From assembly GCA_002794775.1 (NCBI GenBank), contig NBAY01000114.1, positions 23,689-87,688 of the forward strand: a stretch of 64,000 bases of DNA, written 5' to 3'. This document shows positions 12,283 through 24,608 of this stretch, one piece after another (the stretch's first letter is position 1; every line of letters begins with the position of its first letter). The position numbers and the translations under genes are program-made. The notes under the pieces were generated by a model. The model had not been told where the DNA came from and ran no database searches. It was given only the letters and a program-made list of their open reading frames with translations. The stretch comes from Porodaedalea pini (Eukaryota > Basidiomycota > Agaricomycetes > Hymenochaetales > Hymenochaetaceae).

Positions 12283-15200
12283 CTAACAACGCGTGCTTTC
12301 TTGGTCGTACACCTCGCCGTCGAGCGCTGCGTCGTCGACTGCGTTCTGCGTATCGCCAAGGTACCAGTTCGGCATTCCAAGTGAAAGCAGGATAGGCACA
12401 ACCGATAGAGCGGTCGCAACGACCACCATGCTCTTCATCGTTGAGTCGTACGCTGCTCAAGAGTAGTTAACAGGAGGTGGAGGAAAAGTCGCGGTATAAA
12501 CGAGATAAAGGCCGTGGATGAGTAAAACGGGTACAAGACAAGGTAAGAGAAAAGATTGCGTGCGCACCGGAGACAACACCCTCACGAATCGGATCCCCAC
12601 GTGGGTATGCAAGTACATCAGTGATGCTTCCGAATAACGCCTTCCGCTCCTCCTTTGAAAGCCCCGGCAGCGCCTTTGCTAAATTACCGGGCATAGTAGC
12701 TGTCCACATCGCGCCCGCTGTCGTACTTGAATTTTAGTTCTCTGAATAAACACTCACGAAGAAAAGAAAACGCACCGACTGCACTCCCTACCGCGCCTCC
12801 AATCTCCGTTAAAAGAAGTAGAACCGCTGTGACGATCGCAACGTCGACATGCGGAATGCTTGCTTGAGCGCCAACCTGGTTTGCGACAGCTGCGAAACCG
12901 CCACCCAACCCCTGAAGGATCTGCGTCCACACAATTTCCGCAGTCGAAGCATTCGCGCCACGGGAGTGAATCATGAGGCCGCATCCACTATTCATCGCAC
13001 AGGCACGTGTTGAGCATCAACTGAGCAAGTAGTGAAAATGCAACGTACAGTAGTCGAATGCAGAGCCCGGCTATGAGAATGAGCTTATAACGACGAGCGT
13101 ACCACATAAGCACACCAGCGAAAAAGCCGCAGATAGTAAGTGCGATTGTTTGAGCTTGCATGAAATAGGTCGCATCGAGTGTGCTCCACGGTTTTACGAC
13201 GAGCACGAACGAGTAGAGATATACGTAAGTTAGGAAGTAAGAAAACTACGCAGATAATCGCGATTAGCAAGCACGCTTCATGAACGTAAGGTGGAGAATG
13301 AACGTACAAAGTCGAAGAACCCAATAAGACTAGCGATAACAATAGATCGATTGCGCAGGAAACGGGGCGCGATGACCGGACGGCTTGCGTGTCGCAAATC
13401 CCAGCACGCGAATAGAGATGTCAGTACAACGCCGATAGCGAGCATCGCGATCATTGACGCTAGATAGCAAAGGTCCTATTAGATTGACTCTGAACAATGA
13501 AGAATGCGTACGACTGACAGTTCTTCCAGCCACTCTCTGCCTTCTTCGCCAGTGTGAGTGGAAGGAGGATCAGTGCGACTGCACTGCCGAGGAGGACTAG
13601 TCCGACTAGGTCCAGCTGTTCTGCCGTGTGGCGCGCACGCTCCATGAAAGTTTTTTTCGACTCTGTGGGGAAGCATGAATGTAGCTACGATTGCCGAGAG
13701 AAGAGAAATGAAAATACCCAGAACAAGAGACTCCTGCGGAATGTCATCTGCCGCAAGCGCACCAGCAGTGATTCCCAGGCGCTTCGCCTTCCGCTCAGCC
13801 CAGAAGAGCGTAAGGATAAGAGGCAATAGCGTCGCAGGAACGAGGATCGCAAACATGCCGTCTGTGAACGTATCCGAAAGACACTTGGTTAACAAACAAC
13901 TAGACAGTACGTAGAAGTGAACATACAACCCCATCTCCAGCTACTTCTCTCCAGAACGGCGGTTGCAATGTTAGGGCCGATAAAGCCATTGATAACAAAT
14001 GGCAAACTGGTGAGTGAAGAGACGAGTGCACGCCATTTGAGAGTAGTAAGATCAGCGATAATGATCTGAGTGAGGAGCTGCAGGCCGCTGTCGTCCGAAA
14101 GACGAGGAAATAAGATATGGGACGAATGGGCAGAAAAATGGTCGGAGAACCAATCAGCGACATTGCAGAATTGAGTGCAAATCTGTGATAACGTACGTGT
14201 ATCCACTGTATGCAGCCGAACGTATCACCAACAGAGTCCAAATTAATTCCATTCGTGGAGGGTGCGGATTAGGATTCACGCGCCAGTCCAAAGGCGAGAC
14301 GTATAAGTTGTCGCCACGCCCATCACGACAACAACATCGGTTAAAGCGCAGCAGGTACCAATGTCAATGAGAACACAGGTGAAAGTCGACAGGTTGAGAT
14401 TGCAGAAGTCGAAATGTAGTGCGCCGTAAACATATATAACCATGATGAGGAAAGCAAAGGAGGGCAGAGGGTGGGCAAGAATTTGGGCGGGAGCAAGGGT
14501 CGCGCGTTCATGTTCGTATCGAGTGATGAAAAAGGGTCCGATGATCACGGGTAAGGTACAGCAGGAGGTGGTAACAGTTGATTTAGATTGAAAGGAATTG
14601 ATGTCGAGGAGAGATAAGCGAGGTAGTCAATACGCAGAGGAGAGGACGAGAGGAAGGTGGACTCACACAGCGTATATGATGATACCCGCAAAAATCGTGC
14701 CGATGCTCTCCGCGCTGGCTATGACGATGTATCCGACAACATAGAAGACAACTGAGGCATTTCCGTCAGCTCGATGTCCTCACTCCTGAAGTAAAAAAAA
14801 AAACACGTACGGACGCCGAGATAAGCATATGCACGCGATGTTACGTCTGCGACCTTTGCAATGACGGGCTTTCCGACAGCGACTGTTGTTCACATCACGG
14901 AACCAGATTTGCATCCATCGCAAATGTAGTTGCCGTGTCGATATGATGTGGCGATGGGTCGTACACGTCGATAATCGATTCAAATTTCAGGATGTCATCA
15001 GAAGTACATCAGCAACGTGGAAGTTAGATATGAAGGGGTCGGGCGACACACACCGACGACGGACTGGGCGACCCCGACGGAGGAGATGAGGGAATGCTCG
15101 CCAAAAGCACTGGCGGCGAACGAAAGGTAGTTGCTTGTAGTGCTGCTATCTAGCGAGTATATGTACGATGCCATCCCTAGGCTGTATTACAGCGCACATC

Positions 15201-15569
15201 AATTTTCAGCCCAGATAACGAAGGACAGACAGGATGGGGGGAAGGTACACACGAGATGAACAATATCCACTTTGATGAACGGCCGTACACCTTCTCCGCC
15301 GCCTCGGCACGCGCAACACCAGTATGAGAGTCGAGTTCTCTTGCGACTTCTTCCTGCGTGCGCTCATCGAGGACGGGTGGTTCATCGAGAGAGGTCCTAA
15401 GGCGTGAGTGAGCCTGGAGGATCCGCTCGCTGACCAAGTCATGATCTTTGATGTCGATTCGTGCGACGTGGCGCAAGATGGTGATGAGTTTTGCGGAGTG
15501 TGAGGAACCCTATAGCGCACCTGTGTTGTCCTCTGACTGTTTCAAGAGTTTGTAATGGTGACCGGACAT
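12283..15569 (-). CDS. Siderophore-iron transporter, MFS (ARN/MirB type)
   Basis: Major facilitator of the fungal siderophore-iron transporter family (S. cerevisiae Arn1/Sit1, Aspergillus MirB). Segments in order: N-terminal GVARAEAAEKVYGRSSKW; the TM1 region SLDSSTTSNYLSFAASAFGE; KPVIAKVADVTSRAYAYLG; FYVVGYIVIASAESIG; the conserved GYTGLQLLTQIIIADLTTLK; and LPFVINGFIGPNIATAVLER. Late segments include RPVIAPRFLRNRSI and the C-terminal WYLGDTQNAVDD. The start is exon 1 at 15521-15569, spliced in frame to 15445. A 9-nt exon at 14197-14205 restores the family motif. The gene has many small introns plus an unusual one of about 461 nt (14206-14666). It ends in TAG at 12283. Family proteins take up ferric siderophores, usually under iron-repressed control; no GATA-type site was verified here. 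Confidence 0.92.
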
Positions 15570-17071
15570 CGTGCATGTCGTAGTAGGAAAGCAAGGCGTA
15601 AGTCGTGATAAGATGTCGACCCATGCGGATCTAATCAGATTATCTAATACTCATTCCAACGGATCTTTTTTTCCTTTGCTTTTTTCCGCACCTTTTCCTT
15701 CATCTTCTGCTTCTTTACGCCTTCTTGGCTTTTCCAACCGAAGTTCTGGCAGGCAGGCTTCGATTTAAACTCAAGCGTACCATCTGAGAAGAGCTTTCCT
15801 TTGGCATTCACTGTTCGCACTCGAGATTGCACCTTCCGCTAATCCTCTTCGTGCCACAGACTGCAACATATCAGTGCCTTCAGTACAATCAAATCACAGC
15901 GAAACAATGAGGCAGACAAATGGGGCGAAATGCAATATATCAGGATCTTCCGGGTGTTTCGCGTCCATCATTATTCCACTGAACTCATTCATGTTCAGTG
16001 TCGCAGCGTGAGGCTCTCAAAAACTGCGACCTTGATAGCCCACTCTTCTGTGTTGCAAAGGCTCGTGGGTCTTTGATGTCCTCGCAGTGCATCATCTGGC
16101 TCTAGCATGTACGAGGTCAACTTGCGACGCTAACGGCTGAATCGATGCATTTCGTATCATCTGCTTCCGCTCGAAGGCTCCGTCAGTAGGGGCATGTTTC
16201 AAGAGTTAATTATGAGCGATGATCTGCAAACTGCGATATTGAACTAACATGAAACTAGTTCTTCCACAGGCACTTGTTCTCTCTGGAAAGACTGCGCATC
16301 TCTGCTTCACCTATAGCCCGCACTTTCTCCTTCCATAGACCTTTTCTATGGTCAGTTCAAGTCTAGGCTCTACTTCATCCCCATTGATCAGTGCGTTTCT
16401 AACACTTCCATCGATTGCCATGACCATACTATTGCTCACCCAATGTCCTGAATTAGGCACTATCAATCATCTGGTGACAGATCCTTCTCATGCTGGAACA
16501 CTGCTCCCGCGAGACCTCGTCTCGCACGGTGATTCTCGTGTGAATCTACCAGAGGCGTAACTGTCACCATTCGTTACGGGCCTTTACTCGCCTTCCTTTT
16601 CCACCGGTAGGATTGGCCTGACTGATGTGGATGCGCTCACCTTTAGCATGCTAGTATTGTTTGACACAGGTAAAACACATATACAGAACGACGTTAGCCA
16701 TCCAATATGTGGATCAGCGTTTTCGTACTTCGCCCTTTATCTTGCGGTTATAGTGGAAGTCTTTAGATTATAATGGAAGATCTCGGTGATTACTGACTTT
16801 GATTGTAATCTCAACATATATACGTATGGTTACGGCGTTTGAAAGACGCCTCACGGAAATCGGGCTCGCGATGCCTCTGTGGTAAAGTTTCAATGCTACG
16901 TTTCAGCCGCCGATTGCTTCCGTCACGACGGCGGAAATGAGACATGTCACCAAGATAAAAGGTTCAAACTATGCTGGTTCCTCTAAACCCAGCTTCCAAG
17001 GTCAGAGCTTTTGCTTCTGATGGGATTAAAAACCGACTGACGCTGTCTTTGCGCTAATATCCAGTTACGCT
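15570..17071. other. Intergenic region, no gene seen
   Basis: Short frames only. The part next to the transporter start is its upstream region. No domain was recognised on either strand. Confidence 0.55.
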
Positions 17072-19657
17072 ATGGTATCATTACAAGAACTTCAAGCTGA
17101 TCTCGTACAGATGTACGTACAGTATGTTCCCTGAGGACTGCTCAACCAAGTGTTTATTTTTCTTTTCTTTTACGGTAGCGGCGCGCAGAACTACTTTTCG
17201 CTTTCATCCTTTGGTCAAGACTATCTTCACACTTTTAAATGCCACATGCTCATACTAACCTGCAGTTGTCCTCTACTTCGACTACCTCTTAACACTGGAC
17301 GACGAGGTCAAGTTCTTCTGGGGCCGAAAAGTAGTCTTGTCACAGTCGTCTTCTTTGTCAACCGATATCTCTCGTTATCTGGGGCCATCCCGGTCGTGCT
17401 CCGCGACTTCCCAATATTATCACAAATGGTGCGTCGGCCACTCGATAGTGTCTATCGATATTGCTAGCGTCTTTGAATTGATCAGGGGTGAGTTACGCGC
17501 GTTCCCTACCGGTGACTGAATAGTAACGAATCATGAAGATGTGGAGCTCTATATGCGTACAACGAGTTCTTCATCGTCGTCACCCAAGTGATAGTAGGGA
17601 GTGAGGTTTTCGACTATCTCTCAAGAGAAACAACTCTAACCTGTTCTAGTTATTCTCGCCATACGAACCTACGCTTTGTACGAGCTAAGCAGAAATGTCT
17701 GGTGGCTACTTGCCATCCTTCTAGCATGTGGAATCGCGCTCAGCGCAGTGAGTGTTAGCTATGACGGAAATGTGCCTTGCGTTGGCTTATTCTGCGTTCC
17801 GAAGTGGTCTATGACCGGACTTTCCTCTTCAATACCGATAGCCAATGACCTTTCTGCGATCCTCAGATGTCACTCGGCATTGACTGGTGGAACGTATGTG
17901 GTTCATGCCTTTGATTTACGTTTTGTTGACTGCAGCAATTTTATCAAGCGGCCTTCGCATGCACTCTATAATACGGTAGGAAATACATATGTCTAATGCT
18001 CGGGTGTATAGGTATCTCCGCGGCATCAATTATCTTGCTTGTCTATGACACCGTCATATTCACTTTGACGCTTTGGAAAGCGTTCGCATGGACGGTTGAT
18101 GCATGTCGTTGCGCGCGATGGTTAGTTTCTATTGTACCTTAATCTTGCAAGATACCTGACGAGTTTATTGCTCAGGAACTGTTTACTACTTGTCGGTTAG
18201 AGCGTTATCACTCGCTTACTATCTGTTTAACATCCTATGCAGTATTGTGGCGTTAGCAAATCTTTCGAATATACTCACGTTCGCGGTACGCCGGTTTCTT
18301 TATCTTCCGCAGTTCAATTCTAACTTCCACCACTACATATCCTTCCGGTCAGCTCGCTCCGGCGCGTATTTATCACATATGTTTGCGACATATGATAACG
18401 ATGAAATAATGCATCTAAATCAAGCCTGCTTCTAAAGGCGCCAGTTCTGCTTTGGCAAGTGTGTGAGTTTATTTAGCTTTTCAGTGATGAAGTAGTTGAT
18501 TACAGCCATTTTCATAAGTCCTGCGACACGTGCATGTCACGTGAAGTGAGCCGCATCAGAGCCAAAGTGTCGAAAAAATAGAGTAAATGTTGATTTTCTC
18601 TGTAAATTCTGCACAGTACCTGCTCATTAAGTACTCAAAAAAAAAGGTACTGTTCTCAGGAGCAGAAATATGTAAAATAGAGAGCAATACATTGACTGTG
18701 TAGGTAGGTAGAGATCAAACAAGTGCAGCTGGTCTGTTCTCTCATACATTTCCACTGAGATTCAAAAATTATGGCTCCCCTACATCTACCTATAAAATTC
18801 TTTCCTGTGCCTGTAAATTAAGTATATGACTATATCAACATCTCCTGCAAGTTTGAAGCCAATCAATTCAGTATTCATGGTGCAGCAGCAAGGTTTGTGT
18901 TCCACTCTTGGTCATGCTGCAAGGATGGAAAGAGCTCAAAGTGGAACACAAACCTTGCTGCTGCACCATGAATACTGAATTGATTGGCTTCAAACTTGCA
19001 GGAGATGTTGATATAGTCATATACTTAATTTACAGGCACAGGAAAGAATTTTATAGGTAGATGTAGGGGAGCCATAATTTTTGAATCTCAGTGGAAATGT
19101 ATGAGAGAACAGACCAGCTGCACTTGTTTGATCTCTACCTACCTACACAGTCAATGTATTGCTCTCTATTTTACATATTTCTGCTCCTGAGAACAGTACC
19201 TTTTTTTTGAGTACTTAATGAGCAGGTACTGTGCAGAATTTACAGAGAAAATCAACATTTACTCTATTTTTTCAACATTTTGGCTCTGATGCGGCTCACT
19301 TCACGTGACATGCACGTGTCGCAGGACTTATGAAAATGGCTGTAACATCTTTTTCCTAGCATGTCTGTCACGCTGATCTCGCGTCTTATGTTGAACATCC
19401 AAAAATCTGCATCAATGAAGGGAGATGTCACGCATTCGTCGTGTACTGAGGCGTCTTCTGATATTTTCGTAACAACAATCCTTAGCCTTGGAATTGAGGA
19501 CGAAGAGGAGAATTCAGGCATTGTCGAGTCGGCTCCGCAGTTTCCACCATTCTTGTGCGATGTACACACTACGAACGGACACAAAGAGAGTAGAGTCATC
19601 GGGGGTAAGCTCGTCCTAGCCTCTTCCACATACGTTACTGCCAAGCTGATTCACTAA
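17072..19657 (+). CDS. DUF6533-type multi-pass membrane protein, probably frameshifted
   Basis: Built from short exons: ATG at 17072, then a 35-nt exon ending near 17206. The conserved YFDYLLTLDDEV core follows (about 17270-17320), then LVTVVFFVNRYLSL, ILAIRTYALYELS and SIILLVYDTVIFTLTLWKAF. The last exon, SVTLISRLMLNIQK, runs to TGA at 19655-19657. The order and motifs match DUF6533-domain proteins, a large basidiomycete family of seven-helix-like membrane proteins with no known function. Just after DDEVKFFWGRK (about 17325) the family sequence continues in a different frame, as if one A were missing from an A4 run. This is either a disabling mutation or a sequence error. The final intron (18463-19359) contains a fold-back MITE; without it the intron would be about 56 nt. 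Splicing of the middle exons is not fully resolved. Confidence 0.75.
18503..19342. mobile_element. Fold-back MITE copy 1 (TA-flanked)
   Basis: About 840 bp forming an almost perfect hairpin. The arms are 18503-18906 and 18940-19342, separated by a spacer of about 33 bp. The termini read CAGCCATTTTCATAAGTCC and its complement, flanked on both sides by TA. TA duplication suggests mobilisation by a Tc1/mariner-type transposase (inference). There is no coding capacity. It lies inside the last intron of the DUF6533 gene. A second copy is at 46141-46989. Confidence 0.92.
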
Positions 19658-21333
19658 GGTCACCTTTATAGCCTGAATATTCGTGACTATAATATGTCCC
19701 CCAATGGATGCTCTTCAATAATTATTAAGCTTTCATCGTGCAAAGTTGATTGACCTTGACTTTGATAAACATCCGCCACAGGTGAAACTCGGATGAGAAG
19801 CCAGACTATTTATCCAGAAAGTCATCGTCTACACATCCTAACGGGGAAAGGCTCGTTATTCTTCAGGATATTGTGACTTCGAGTTTTTTTGTTGCATTGG
19901 AGAACCTCTATCGCGTTTACACATTTTCACGAAGTTCTTTTCGACACTCCCACTCGGACTTAAAGTTCAAGGCCAGTCACGATCACTTGACTGTCCTAAG
20001 GTACCCTGTTGACTACGTTCAAATAAGGTATATGTTTACATAAATTTCAGTTCGTCTGACTTTCCTATCTGACTATATTTACATTTCAAATAGTAAAATA
20101 TACAAAAACTACCGCTCGTCCGTTTCTATCTGTCCGTCGTACTCTCTAGGTCTACTTCGCCCCAGTTCACGCATATTGGCCTATTTCTATGCGTGTTCTA
20201 CTATGATTCCCTTTTGGAAATTGGTGGTGAGATCTGATCTTCCTGGCGAAGTGGCGAAGTACAGAATAGCACAATGCCAGTGCTGTTACTCGCCAATCAA
20301 TGCAATTCTCTCGCGACATATGTCCGATCGTTCCAGATCTTCAGTGTTGCTTCTTGTGCTAGTAAGTTAATGGATAAGGGTATTTGTGCTGTACAAACCT
20401 CGACCGCGGTTGTGTCTTTCCTGAAAGCAAGGACATTGTCGGATATCCATTGCATGTAGCGTACGATCTAAGTACGGCACGATGATTTTTGCTCTCACAT
20501 ACAAGATCTGGAGAATAGGATCACGTCCGTTCCTCTCCACGACGGTATGCCTTGGCCCATTTGAGAACGAAGGAATTGTGTCAGGATGACTGTAAGGTAG
20601 GCTCTGTATCTACAATGCTTTCTTTTAGTATGCCTAATGCCGAATCTTTAGATCGGAACTCTGAAAGCTCCTCCAAGGGCCATGGCGATGGCCTATCCCC
20701 TGACGATAATGTCCCTTATAGTTAGCTTTCTTGTCCTCTTGGACAAAGTGAAGTCTCTGACTCAGTTTGGTAACATGCAGCTTGGGCAAATAAGCACCGT
20801 TATGCTCTTCTGAACTCACGAGTTAACATTTAGAATAGCCAATCCTCAAAGGTGTGAACAGAGCGTTTGCCAACGTGTACGTGCTCATCTCTTAGTATAT
20901 TTTACTAGTATGCCAAGCTCTGGTCTCCGTAGCATATCAATCAGCATGATCTCACGCCTCGTGCCGATTACTCCAAACACGAGTTTCTTTAGTCAAGCTC
21001 CCGGCGGAGACGAACGCCCGCCTACGAGATTCAGCGGGCTCGAAGTCGGACATCTGGGACATGAACGGATTAGATGAACACGGATAACTAGATGTGGCGA
21101 AAGGTACTGAACCTAACTGAGGAGACTGGCCGAGGCTAAGCAGTGCTTACAGGCAATACGCTAGGAAGGACAAATGTGGTAAGGCCCGCATTTTATCCGA
21201 GCGTCAATCATGACACTAGCAGACTCTGATGCTATTATTCGATGAGAGCGTAAAGTGGAAGCAGGTAAGTACTAGGCAGGACTTCGGTGATACAGGATAT
21301 AAGAGTCCGTTTCTTCCCATCTCGTAATAGTCA
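19658..21333. other. Intergenic region, no gene seen
   Basis: AT-richer stretch with short frames only. No recognisable domain, RNA gene or repeat was found. Confidence 0.5.
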
Positions 21334-22284
21334 TTACATAGCAGGTCCCCTCTCAACCATCCCGGGGCCCGCGTGTCCGTTAGCACCGGCCACGAGGCGA
21401 TCGCGGCTGAGCTCTCCCTTCGAGTAGCTGCGACTCTCTCGGAGGTCGTAAAAGAAGGAGAGCAGATAAAGTGTGAAGAGGAAGGAGATCGTCCACTCGA
21501 CGCACGCGCCGGCATTCTGATTTGAGTCTAGAAGGGCGCCGAAAGCAATCGCGAGGACGATGAGCACGGTGGCGAAGACGGCTTTGAACAGGTATGCCAC
21601 GCGCAGTCTATAGAAGTTGGACCCGAAGGTCTTGTCGAGCCAGCGAAACTGAACAAGAAGGGATCGGTTAATGAATATGAATTCGATAAGGAATGAGACA
21701 TGCCTCTATGATCGTGAATATGGCACTGAATGCCGTGCCGACAACGAAGATGAGGAGGAACACGCGATGGAGGTGTACGTGGCGTTTCGTGTCGAAGATG
21801 GATAGCAGGATCAAGCCCACACCTCCGATGAACGACCATACGATTGCAAGACTTGACATAGCCTTTTCACGTCGACGCATGTTCGGCAGCAACCTTACAA
21901 ATACCAGAGGAGTCAAATGGATTCTTTGTGATAGAATGATTGGTAGACTCACCTTCCCTGGTGTCTTGCCCACCTCTCAAGCGACAAGCTCACGAAGAAC
22001 CCAACTGCAGTGATCGAGCAGCCCACGATGAAGAGCGGCTTGAGGAAGTCGGCCGCGACGTCTGAGATGTACGCGATAGTCTGGTCGGAGTCCATGGATA
22101 CATAGTGTGGGCGCCCCGACGCGAGCCAGGTTATTAAAAGAGCTAATATGGTCCCGAACCACATTGTCGCGGCAGCCAAGGGCACCCAGACATACCACCA
22201 ATGATGCCTGTGCCTGTGCGAGCCCGGGTAGTCAACACTGTTTCGTCGACGAGGAGCGGGGTGGGCTGTGGGCGGGGCATTCAT
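21334..22284 (-). CDS. Frag1/DRAM/Sfk1 family membrane protein
   Basis: Three exons (21953-22284, 21704-21893, 21334-21648) give 278 residues with a closed frame. About six hydrophobic segments are visible: WYVWVPLAAATMWFGTILA, PLFIVGCSITAVGFFVSL, SSLAIVWSFIGGVGLILLSI, VFLLIFVVGTAFSAIFTI, a segment near 21560-21590, and WTISFLFTLYLLSFFY. The RRREK loop and the order fit the Frag1/DRAM/Sfk1 fold. Family roles include plasma-membrane lipid asymmetry and PI4-kinase-linked signalling (Sfk1) and autophagy regulation (DRAM); which applies here cannot be told. The second intron starts GC, not GT (GC-AG). ATG 22284 opens a short Pro/Arg/His-rich cytosolic tail. A possible TATA element lies about 120 bp upstream. 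Confidence 0.85.
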
Positions 22285-24534
22285 GGCGGTTTATGGTGAG
22301 ACTGCTTGAAGCTGCGCATGGAGACAAGTGGTTCAGGCTCAGAGCTGGAGCCAGAGTGGTTGACGTCATAGCCTCATTTAAAAATATTCTTTCGCAGGCG
22401 GCTTATATAAACTTACCTTATAAGGCTTTAGAAGCGACTCTACTGTCCGATCTTACTGAGTACTCTCCCACTGCCTATGTCCCTCTCGCCTCATTTTCTC
22501 GCCCCTGCTTACATCTGGCGACTTAGAGAGCATATACTATGAACAGGGGAGACGAGCAAGTAGATTTCTACACGGATAAACTCGTATCCCTCGCTGTCAA
22601 AGGGTGCATCATATTCGGGCAACGACCTCTTGCACCTGCTCTGACTTGGCGTGTTCTGTATCTCCAACCAAACTTCTGCGAGGTCACTGAGCACGCGATG
22701 TCGGCCCTTGCTGATATCAAAGCACGCTCCGGCTCAGACACTCAGTTGTCCTTAACTATGTGGTCTCAAAAACCTTGTCAAGGAGGATCTAAGCTTGCAG
22801 TGGCATCCTCAGCGCGGGTTTCGAGTGTAAAAAAGGAGTGCCATGAGGATTGGAGTCTAGGCATCTTTCCTAATGGTAAATTACTAGTTCAAGTCATTGA
22901 GGAACGTGCTGCCGTTTGCAGTGAATCGTTTGTGCGTCGATTCCATTTTCTTACCAAAGCAGGACACTTTTGAATCTCGTCATATTTTCGATAGCATCTG
23001 GGTCCATGGTTTTCGCACTAACTCACTGCTGAAGTCCGAATATGTATTTCGGATGCATTCGGAAAGTACGGACAGCCTGTTGCGACTACGTATCTGACTC
23101 CCGCTACACGTTTTACGGAATGGACGGCTTTCCGATTTTCCACAGTACCACGGAGTTGATCAGTTATGAGAGAACCGCTAAGCAGAGCGCCTCGTTGTAC
23201 TAATTGATTCTACTTGACGCCGGGCCCCGTCACCGAGGAGTTGAAGTGCCGCTTAGCAGTTCGGATAACTTCATCAACAGGCATACAGCACTTCTCTGTC
23301 CGAAACCCTTCTAAGTCCTTGATTCTCGGCTATTTGGACGAGCGTGGTCTGCTATGGAACAATCTTCGCGCTACTGGCTGCACGTTGCCCGATCACCTTT
23401 CGCATTCAACGACTGCCCGCGTACAGCAGAGCTTTCAAACCGAAGATCGGATGACGTACCCGATCTCGTATTCCAGATCTTGTGTAATCATTCCGAGACG
23501 GGCGGAACGGTCTTATTATCGAGTGCAACACGGAGGCGACTTCCCTTCCAAACTCATGTCCATGGCATCATTCGTAATTTGTTACTTTTTGAAGAATGTA
23601 TCCTACACTCAGGAAAAGCATCCGGACATTTCCTCTGAGGAAGGTGCAAAACCTCGATGGTAAGTCGAACTGTACGTACATAGAAAAAGAGTTTGATGTT
23701 CGTAGCTTCTCAGATGAGTACTGCGACCGAAGGGCAGAAAACGATTGCAGTTTGATTCATGCGCGACGTCCTTCGCCCCGAACTCTGGGTTTTCATCAAA
23801 GATCAAGCACTAAATGGGTGATCGGAACGAAGATATCGTTGCAAGTCTTTCCAAAGGCCTCCTTGATAACGTTTTCTGGGTTCGACGTGAGAAAATGTTG
23901 AACAGCTGTTTTTTTAGCTCTCAACTCTCCGAGTCAGACACTTGAAAGCCCGATACAATCTTCTTTCCGTCTGCCCGTCCAAGCTCAGCCTCTTCGGACT
24001 GCAAATACACGTAGCCCGCGGAGAGTGTAGACCGAACGCAGACTCGGTTCTATATCCTGTGTCTGGGAAAAGCGGGCAGGGTTCCCGCTTGCAATCGCGG
24101 TCAGTAATCACCCAATCAAATTGATACGTGTCTTCCGCGCTGAACGTGGCGCAAGGCTCGAGAGAAATGAATGCCATCAAAAGTTCTGGCTTCATTTTTT
24201 GAAATTCGGCCGATCGGATACGCTGTTAATCCTGTCATTCCGTCATTGATACAGTCCCATCATCCTCGGTGAACAGAAAAGCAAAAGGCCAACTTGCCAT
24301 CATCCTCGTAGGGTTCTGTATTGGTGCAATCTTAACACGATGTTTCAATTGACTTTTTTGGTGTCCGTTGCCCTGAGCGCCATCGGTGAGAACTCCGCAG
24401 TCTTCTTAGTTTATCAGGCCTAACGGAAAGAAATGAATTCCTTCTTCTTTCCTCAGAGCTCGGACTTGGTCATTTCGCACGATCCACCTTGGCAGAAGCT
24501 CAGATTCGCCGCCGGGAAGGACCTCTCCCCAGCG
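22285..24534. other. Divergent intergenic region, no gene seen
   Basis: This lies between the minus-strand Frag1/DRAM gene and the plus-strand zinc-cluster gene. On the minus strand 22403-22413 (TTATATAA core) could be the TATA element of the former. Open frames at 22539-22973 and 23214-23663 lack recognisable domains and look like chance frames. Confidence 0.5.
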
Positions 24535-24541
24535 GTATAAA
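24535..24541 (+). promoter_or_regulatory. Probable TATA box of the zinc-cluster gene
   Basis: TATAAAG lies 68 bp upstream of the ATG at 24609, followed by a C/T-rich leader. Confidence 0.55.
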
Positions 24542-24608
24542 GACGACCTGAATCAAGCTCCACCATCAGCGATATCCCTCTCCACACCTCTGCTTAGTCC
24601 TCTCTCGC

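Noticed and set aside
16348..16560. Open frame with a hydrophobic N-terminus
   Set aside because: Short, with no promoter, splice support or recognisable family.
19264..19644. Minus-strand frame at the MITE boundary (also 46911-47225)
   Set aside because: The shared HKSCDTCMSRE sequence is the MITE terminus translated; the rest is antisense to the DUF6533 exon or flank.
21693..22526. Plus-strand frames at 21693-22013 and 22107-22526
   Set aside because: Antisense shadows of the Frag1/DRAM exons.
22539..23663. Overlapping plus-strand frames of 100-150 codons
   Set aside because: No domain, no consistent splicing and atypical composition; most likely chance frames.
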